Below, piece by piece: positions 57,990 through 64,000 of a stretch of 64,000 bases of DNA. The DNA is taken from the NCBI GenBank assembly GCA_030267565.1, contig BRXU01000007.1, positions 1,240,001 to 1,304,000 on the forward strand. Reading direction: 5' to 3'. Numbering within the stretch: the stretch's first letter is position 1; each line of letters starts with the position of its first letter. The stretch comes from Pleodorina starrii. Taxonomy: Eukaryota; Chlorophyta; Chlorophyceae; Chlamydomonadales; Volvocaceae. The notes beneath the pieces were generated by a model. The model was not told the origin of the DNA. It ran no database searches and saw only the letters and a list, made by a program, of their open reading frames with translations. Made by a program: the position numbers and the translations under genes.

Positions 57990-60003
57990 ATGCAGAGAGA
58001 GGAGACGACCCTGGTTATCGGGCCGCACCGAATCCGCCTCATCCAGAGGCCTGCTCAGGTAAGGACGCCGGCCGTGCGACGCCCACCCTCCGCCGGCTGT
58101 GTAGCGCACCCCCATCCAGGACCCCACCCCTCCTCCCCGCCCATTTCCAAACCACCGCGACCCAAACCTCCGGTGGCACGCTACCACCACTCTGCAGCCC
58201 CATGCACCGCCTCCCACACCTCCCGCGGTCCGCTTTCATTTCATTGCCACTGACCTTCCGCCCCCGTAGGTCTGTACAACGGTCTGTATGCATTACGTCT
58301 GTCAGCTCGCCTGTCCGGACTGACATTCTCTACCCTCGCAGGTACCTCCCGGCTGCCCACCACCAGCCGCCACACCCGACGACTCAGCCAACACCTCCAC
58401 CGCCCAGCCCTGCACAACGCCACATTCCACTGACCCACGGGACGCCGCCAGCCACCAGCCGCGCCCCGCGACCCTTCCGCAGTCCGCGACCCTTCCGCAG
58501 TCCAGCGACCCCGCGGGCTGCCCACCGCAACCCCACACCAACATCCCACCACCGGCGAGAATGGCTCCGTCGGCAGCGGTGGCGGCCGCGGCGGCGCCGG
58601 CGTCGGACGCTCCGCTGCAGCTTTCTGACTGCCTGCTCGGCTGGGAGCTCTGGCCCGCCGCCTGGCGCCTGGCGGCGTACCTCGCGTCGCCGCCCGGCGT
58701 GGAGCTGCTGCGCCGCGCGGCGGCGGTGGTGGAGCTGGGCGCGGGGCTGGGCCTGCCCGGTATCGTGGCGGCCAAGGCGGGCGCGCGCTCAGTGACGCTT
58801 ACCGACCTGCCGCAGGTGCTGCCGCTGCTGGCGGCGAACGCGGAACTCAACGGCGTCGGCGGCGTGTGCCGTACGGCAGTCCTGGATTGGACGCAGCTTG
58901 CCGCCGCTGCGGCGGCGGGGCCCAGCGGGTGTGGCAGCAGCAGCAGCAGCGGCGGCGGCGGGTGCGGCGGGCCTGTGGAACGGCAAGAGCGGGAGCGGGA
59001 GCGGGAGCCGGCCACCAGGTCCAGGGAGGGGGATGAAGAGTTTGCGCAGACGGAGTGCGGCGCGGGGCAGCAGCAGCACGTGGGAGCATACGACGTCGTA
59101 CTCGCGGCCGACGTGGTGTACGTCAGCTCTCTGGCGCCGCTGCTGGCCGACACAATCGCAGCCGTGTGCCGCCGCGGCGGCGGCAGTGGCAGCGGCGGCG
59201 GCGGCGGCGGCGCCGTGGCGTTGGTGGGCCACACGGTCCGAAAGTCGGTGAGCGAGCGGGGATCTCACGCCGTGTGCGTGCGCGATGTGTGTGTGGGTGT
59301 GGGTGCGGCGGCGGGGCACATCCCGCCAGTGCTCCTGCGGCTTCCTTCGGCCTCCGGAGCGAACCCACTCATGGGTTGTTGATGTGGGTCGGTCCGCCGG
59401 GCTGACGCCTGGCACTGCTGCATGGCGCCGCTGCCGTGTGCCGTCTCGTCTTCTGCGCCTCCCAATACCGTACCAACCACAGTCGACCCCAGTTGCGCTC
59501 GGGAGCGATTCGGCTGCGCTGACTAAGGGCCCGGCCCGCGGCCCGCCTCGATGCAGCCTGCTGGATACCATGTCCGTCGCCCTTCTCCTTGCTGCCGTAC
59601 TGTACTGCATGTTGTACGGCGTTGGTCCTCAGCAGGATCGTCGCAACGGCGTGCGAACAGATCCTGTGCACGCCGTCACCCTCCCAGTGTTGCCGGGTCC
59701 GTTCGCCAACATTGTCTTGCATTCCTCCGCTGCAGTTCGTCCTTAGTTGCCCACGTTGCCCACACCGGCGTGTGCGTGCGGCTCCCCGGCCCCTCGTAAC
59801 AGGTGTGGCTCGACCGTGCAACCGGGTTCGTGTGTACGGACGCGGCCGACGAGCCGTGGGAGGCCTTTGTGGACCGGATGACTCGGCTGCACGGCTTCAG
59901 CTGCGAACGAGTCGCGGATGAGTGGGTGGTGAGCGCCGACGGCGCGGACGCTGCTGCCCTGCCGCCCGATACCTTTGTGTGTGCCTTTACTCGGTCTCCG
60001 TAG
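57990..60003 (+). CDS. Family-16 protein methyltransferase (METTL21/EEF2KMT type), three exons
   Basis: Exons 57990-58058, 58342-59247 and 59803-60003, in frame, about 391 residues. The family (Methyltransf_16) uses S-adenosylmethionine to methylate lysines on chaperones and translation factors; the target here is unknown. Visible features are the leading strand TTLVIGPHRIRLIQRPAQ, GWELWPAAWRLAAYLAS, SAM motif I VVELGAGLGLPGIVAAKAGA (~152), the acidic-loop strand SVTLTDLPQVLPLLAANAEL, and motif YDVVLAADVVYVSSLAPLLA. The C-terminal exon has WEAFVDRMTRLHGFSCERVA. A ~60-residue Ser/Gly/Glu insertion separates the last motifs. Residues 24-96 are Pro/Thr/Gln-rich. The exon 2 acceptor at 58341 is the one that keeps the frame, but several CCGCAG words downstream could be alternative acceptors. 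Starting at the ATG at 58561 would keep the core domain. Confidence 0.85.
59690..59738 (+). repeat. Dispersed repeat B, diverged copy
   Basis: CCGGGTCCGTTCGCCAACAT then TGTCTTGCATTCCTCCGCTG. It lies in intron 2 of the methyltransferase gene. Confidence 0.6.
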
Positions 60004-60069
60004 CGGCGCCGCGATGGGGGAAGAGGGGTGGGCGAGGATGGCACCCTGGCCTGGTGCGACGTGCGGGGG

Positions 60070-60103
60070 TATAAAGAGAAATCGCAGCGGAGAAGGAGAC
60101 GTG
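60070..60103 (-). repeat. Dispersed repeat B fragment
   Basis: AAAGAGAAATCGCAGCGGAG then AAGGAGACG matches half of repeat B, just after the methyltransferase stop codon. Confidence 0.6.
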
Positions 60104-60612
60104 TGGGGGTAGGTGGCGTGCAGCCGGTCATGGGTGCGCGTGCGGATGATCCTTATGCTGCAATGGGGCCCAGTGGTCCGCATGAGTGCAGTTGAGGACT
60201 GCAAGGGCGGGTGTGTGAGCGCGCCTCGGTAGGCGTGGCCGCCGTCGTTGTCCGGCTGGGCTGCTGACGAGTGGGAGTAGTGAGAACTGCCGTAGGCGAT
60301 CCTGAACCTGCACGACACCTTGCACCTGGGTACACCTGGGTGGCTGCTGCTGCAGCTACCACTGTTCTGCCGCAGCGTCATGCGGGATTCTAGAGCTCCT
60401 GGTGTTCGGCTTCTCTCGAGTCTCGTATTCGTCGGCTTCTCGAGTCCCACAGGAAGACATGCGGAGGGGTCCTGCCGTGTAAGGCCAACACCGTCGTCTG
60501 GTACCGTGTCCGGAACGAAACGGCGCGATGGCAGGCACACTCGGCACTCGCCAGCCCCGCCTTGGTTCTTGATGTGAGAACGAATTCGCTTTTGGACGGA
60601 GTGCGCCCTCAC

Positions 60613-60756
60613 CCGCAGGGCGTCTGTGGACAACGGCAGCGCGTCAAACTGCACCACGACCCATGGGTCAGCCGACGACAGCCGGCGACAAAGGGCCGAA
60701 TCAAAGAATGATGCGTCGACACTTCCAGTCAGTGCCATTTGGCGAGCAAAATGTTG
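60613..60756 (-). CDS. Candidate isolated exon, no gene model
   Basis: On the minus strand a CCTCAG acceptor at 60757 opens QHFARQMALTGSVDASFFDS, continues through DPWVVVQFDALPLSTDALR and ends at a GTGAGG donor after 60613. The residue mix looks like folded protein, but I found no neighbouring exons. The DPWV codons are the palindromic 12-mer GACCCATGGGTC. It could be a fragment or relic of a duplicated gene. Confidence 0.25.
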
Positions 60757-61854
60757 CTGAGGTGGAGTTGTTTGGGCACCCAGGCGCCGGCAGACACCCG
60801 CCCTCACCCGCAGCGCACGCGGATGCGCTCGGGCAGGCTCGGAAGGCCCCCGTGTCTTACGCCAATGTGCCCGATGTATTTATATACGCCCGACTTGCGA
60901 AAGGATGAATATAGTGGTACAGAGGGTAGCAGCCTCTAAACACTTCACACTTGGGAGAGGGGGGAGAAATGTGTTCAGCTTAATTGTACTCAGCAGGGTC
61001 TGCATAGGCTGGTGCAGCTACAACCCAAGATCCTATCATAAAGTTTCAACGCAAGCTGCCGTGCGTAGATTGGCCGTGCTGAGTGGCTACGAGGTGTGAA
61101 TGGAACGGCCAAAGTGAAAAGAAATTTGCCGTGCATTCCGCCTATTTTGCCTAGCCCTGCTGCTCTGACGGTATAGATTCCAAATAAAAGAATTTACACT
61201 GCAGTAAAAAAGTGGTACTCAGAGGAGGTAGTAGGCGTTATAAGCAAAATCCAGCCGTATTCGGTGGCCTCCTCTTCTATAGTCTCCGCACACCTAGTTC
61301 GTAGTAAACTTACCTGGCCATCAACGGCCATCACGTTCGCCTCAGCCTGCGGCCTGAGGCTCTTTCTTGAACCAAACTCTCCCGATTCGTGCCTCAGGTG
61401 GGCTTCGTCAGTCAGGTCAGGTTCAGCACTAGCTATGGATTATCGTGATGTTTACCTAATAGTTTACCGCGCTACTGAGCCAGTTTGAAGCTAGCCATGG
61501 TTCGTCAAGTGTCCCACGAGTGGTAGTTCTCTTTTCTTGCCGGCGGCGCGCTTTAAGTGATCTTACAGCAACAAAATAAGGACGTGTTCCAGTTCTTTGT
61601 CTAGCAACAGCGGGGCCTGACTGTGGTGTCCTCCAGCGGGCTGGCGTCTGGCGTCCAGAAGTCGCACTCAGAACGTCAGAGCGGATCCTCATCGCCAAGG
61701 CTTCGCCCCAGACCATATATATCCTGGAGCTGATTATCGTCGCATCCCAACACGGTGTTGCAGGAGGCGAGCACGATGGAGTAAGGGTGTATATTTAGCG
61801 AGATGCCTGGGCGGCCAGCCCCGTCCTTGACAACACGTATTTGTTGACCAGCTA

Positions 61855-64000
61855 ATGGTGAACAAGAAAGGAAAGGGGGCTAAGACCAAAGGGTCTAAGC
61901 CCCCGGCCAAGAAGCCTCAACAGGTGCGGCGGCGTGCGGTCACTCTGGCGCGGCAGAACCCCCCTTGGGGGCCTGCTAGCCAATCGGCTCCTGTCTGCCG
62001 CAGGAGAACACCAAGGACCTGACTCAGTCGCCGCAGGAGCGCGTCACGTTGGTTCGGCCGCTCTGGGAGACTTTGGAGCAGGAGGAACGCGTCAAGCTTC
62101 TGTCAATAGACCTTGACAGCGTTCGATCGCGCGCCAAGCAGCTTGCTGAGGCAGCGCGTCAGCAAGCTGGTAAGATGGTTTATCTTTACTCCAATGTGAA
62201 ACCTGCTAGCGCGAGGCCAATTCATTCTCAACACATGTATCATGCTTTATGGTAAATATATTTTGTGTTGTATGTGTTCCTTCTGGAACAGTGGCTGATG
62301 CGCCGGAGGGAGAGCCGTTGGACCCAGCACTTCTAGAGCTGGAGCCGTCGATTGAGGATGTGCTTGAGGAGGGCATAAAGCGGCTGAAGGAGAAGGGGAC
62401 GTGGAAGTTGTGGCAGTGGCCCGCAGACAACTCCGCGCTTTATGATGCGGAGTCCTTCCGGCAGCATATCACGGTGAGGGCGGGGGATTCGCACGGCGTG
62501 GATGGTGCCGAGGTTTAGTCATATCGGGGGTATTGGCGTCAAGGGCGTTGAGGGGATGTTGTTTGTACCCGAGTGCGGGCCTGAGCGGGCGTAGCAACTT
62601 AAGGGCGGCGAGGAAGATTTGCGGGGCTTTGGGCTCCCTCCTGGAGCATGTTACGGTGGGGTTGGTCGCAATAACCCATAGCTTCTCGTCCGGCTTTCCG
62701 GTAAGGACTGGCACCAGTTGCCGTACTATTGGCAACCAAACGCACGCAGGCGCCCTGTACCACTCGTGAGCATATCGCGACGTCCTGCTCTTCATTGCAC
62801 TCTTGCACATGCTGAGTGCTGCCCGTATGATCAGCGTCTGGGTTGCTGGTTGTCACGATTGGGTCGTGTGCCGCCCTTCGTTTGCCTTACAGGAGAAGCA
62901 CATCCGCGAGGAACTGCGGAGACTTCTGCCCCGCGACGAGGGCCGGGCCTTGGAGAAGCCCGCTGAGGCAGCGTTCAGGCAGCGGATGTAAGTAGGGCGG
63001 CGGGTGCTGTGACCTTGTGCCGGAAGGACTTGTGTCACGACGCTGTTATGACATTTCTCTTTCTTTGGTGTGCCTCTCTTTAGGCTCGACTTGCTATCAA
63101 AGGTCCAGCAAAGCACAAGTGCTAACAGCCTGCGGCCAACGGTCATTGGGGCCAGCGGCGAGGATGGTGCCGCCCGGCCGTACCGCCGCCGGGGTGACCC
63201 GGGGTCGCACCTGCGCGACGCCAACATCGAACTGCTGTCGGTGCTGCTGGAGGCCCTTGCGAAGGAGAACGACCACCTGTACCACTCGCTACTGACCCCC
63301 ATCACCACGTATGTCATGGAGATCCTTCCGGAGGGCCACCGCGAAACCACCAAGCTGGAGCTCAGGTGCGAGAGCGTCTTGCGCAAACCGAAAATATGTT
63401 GGACCTAGCCCCAGTAGTTCAAATGAAGTTGAGTGCACATTCACGCACCAAGGTCCTCATCGTCCCCGCGGTAGCGTGGGTAATCGTCTTGCGTGACTAG
63501 TTCCGTCAACGGTACGGGTTGGTTTGCAGCTTGCGCCTTGGAATGCAGATTGCGCGTCGTACGCGCTCAGGGGATGCTTGCCGACAATGCGCTGTCCTGC
63601 GGATGTTTTCGCTCTTGGAACGTCTGCAGCTTCGAGGATCTGGAGAATCTGCTGCCAGATGACGTGTCCCGTATCGTGGAGTGGCTGACTGAGAAGGTCG
63701 ATGCGCTGTCCACCAAACTGAAGCCGGAGCCAAAGGAGGAGGACGAGGTGCGTTGGTTTGGGGCGTGACGCGTGATGGCGCATATAGGTATGGGGCTTTT
63801 AAAGCGCATCAGAGGAACCCGCTTGCTCGTCGCTAATCTGCCCTACATGAAATGTTGTGGCTGGCGCCGCGGGCGGTGACGTGTGGGATTTCGTTTGTGG
63901 CCCGGTTCTCATGGCAGGAGGAGGAGGAAAACATGGGCGACGTGGACCTGTGGTCGCTCACCGAGGAGACCAGCAGCCTGACCGTAAACGCGAAATGGCT
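61855..64000 (+). CDS. Conserved acidic/helical protein of unknown function, 3' end outside window
   Basis: Exons: 61855-61923, 62004-62169, 62292-62473, 62893-62987, 63084-63365, 63630-63747 and 63918 onward, open at the window end. All are GT-AG and in frame, giving 331 residues so far. The start MVNKKGKGAKTKGSKPPAKK is a Lys-rich tail. It is followed by helical segments RVTLVRPLWETLEQEERVKL, SIEDVLEEGIKRLKEKGTWK, DANIELLSVLLEALAKENDH and FEDLENLLPDDVSRIVEWLT, and a DVDLWSLTEETSSLTVNAKW block at the edge. The order of segments resembles an uncharacterised protein conserved in land plants, sometimes labelled NST1-like; that is from memory and weak. No catalytic motif is seen. Codon usage and intron style match a normal nuclear gene, with fewer low-complexity runs than its neighbours. 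Confidence 0.85.

Larger units (their letters stand above)
60004..61854. other. Intergenic region with one candidate exon
   Basis: About 1.85 kb lie between the methyltransferase and the last gene. TGTAA at 60478 may be the methyltransferase poly(A) signal. A possible isolated coding exon on the minus strand (60756-60613) is listed separately. From about 61100 the DNA is AT-richer and probably includes the promoter of the last gene. Confidence 0.45.

Noticed and set aside
59743..60807. 354-codon minus-strand frame
   Set aside because: It runs antisense across the methyltransferase last exon, whose sense-strand protein is conserved-looking. Only the first part (60756-60613) has protein-like content and is listed as a weak candidate.

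Overview
The window looks like nuclear DNA of a volvocine or chlamydomonad green alga. It is very GC-rich and its genes are broken into many short exons by GT-AG introns. Proteins carry long Gln, Ala, Gly and Thr runs. A short block of Chlamydomonas-type (TTTTAGGG) telomere-like repeat and plant-type orthologues (COP9 subunit 3, a DUF647/RUS protein, an RNA polymerase II subunit) are present. Species assignment is inference; no marker gene was available. No RNA gene, CRISPR array or recognisable transposase or reverse transcriptase was found.

Gene order, left to right: (1) a low-complexity protein of unknown function, minus strand, 2654-150; (2) a small membrane protein, plus, about 3414-4597; (3) a 22-exon MOT1/BTAF1 Swi2/Snf2 ATPase, plus, 5940-19270; (4) a tocopherol-cyclase-like protein, plus, 21311-24063; (5) RPB7, minus, 27031-25028; (6) a charged coiled-coil protein of unknown function, plus, 27661-32222; (7) COP9 signalosome subunit 3, minus, 38731-34372; (8) a RUS/DUF647 membrane protein, plus, 39120-44241; (9) a small organelle-type membrane protein, minus, 47495-46150; (10) a voltage-gated K+ channel with a cyclic-nucleotide-binding domain, minus, 57217-49059; (11) a family-16 methyltransferase, plus, 57990-60003; (12) a conserved acidic protein, plus, from 61855 and cut by the window end. 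Exon models were built by hand. For every model except gene 2 (whose first exon is unresolved) and gene 12 (cut by the window end), the reading frame is continuous across the listed junctions from start to stop.

Several genes sit as divergent pairs with compact shared upstream regions (1/2, 5/6, 7/8, 10/11). RPB7 and MOT1 both act on RNA polymerase II transcription, but nothing here suggests co-regulation. The genes look like ordinary housekeeping loci and do not form a pathway or defence island.

The most unusual content is non-coding. There are two dispersed short repeat families in introns and intergenic DNA. A palindromic 12-mer, GACCC-RY-GGGTC, recurs at least eleven times. Introns are typically G-rich after the donor and C-rich before the acceptor. 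Many micro- and minisatellites lie inside introns, including a ~0.9 kb CCCCAA/CCCCACCA array in MOT1. Two different interstitial telomere-like repeats are present. I found no convincing new multi-gene system.
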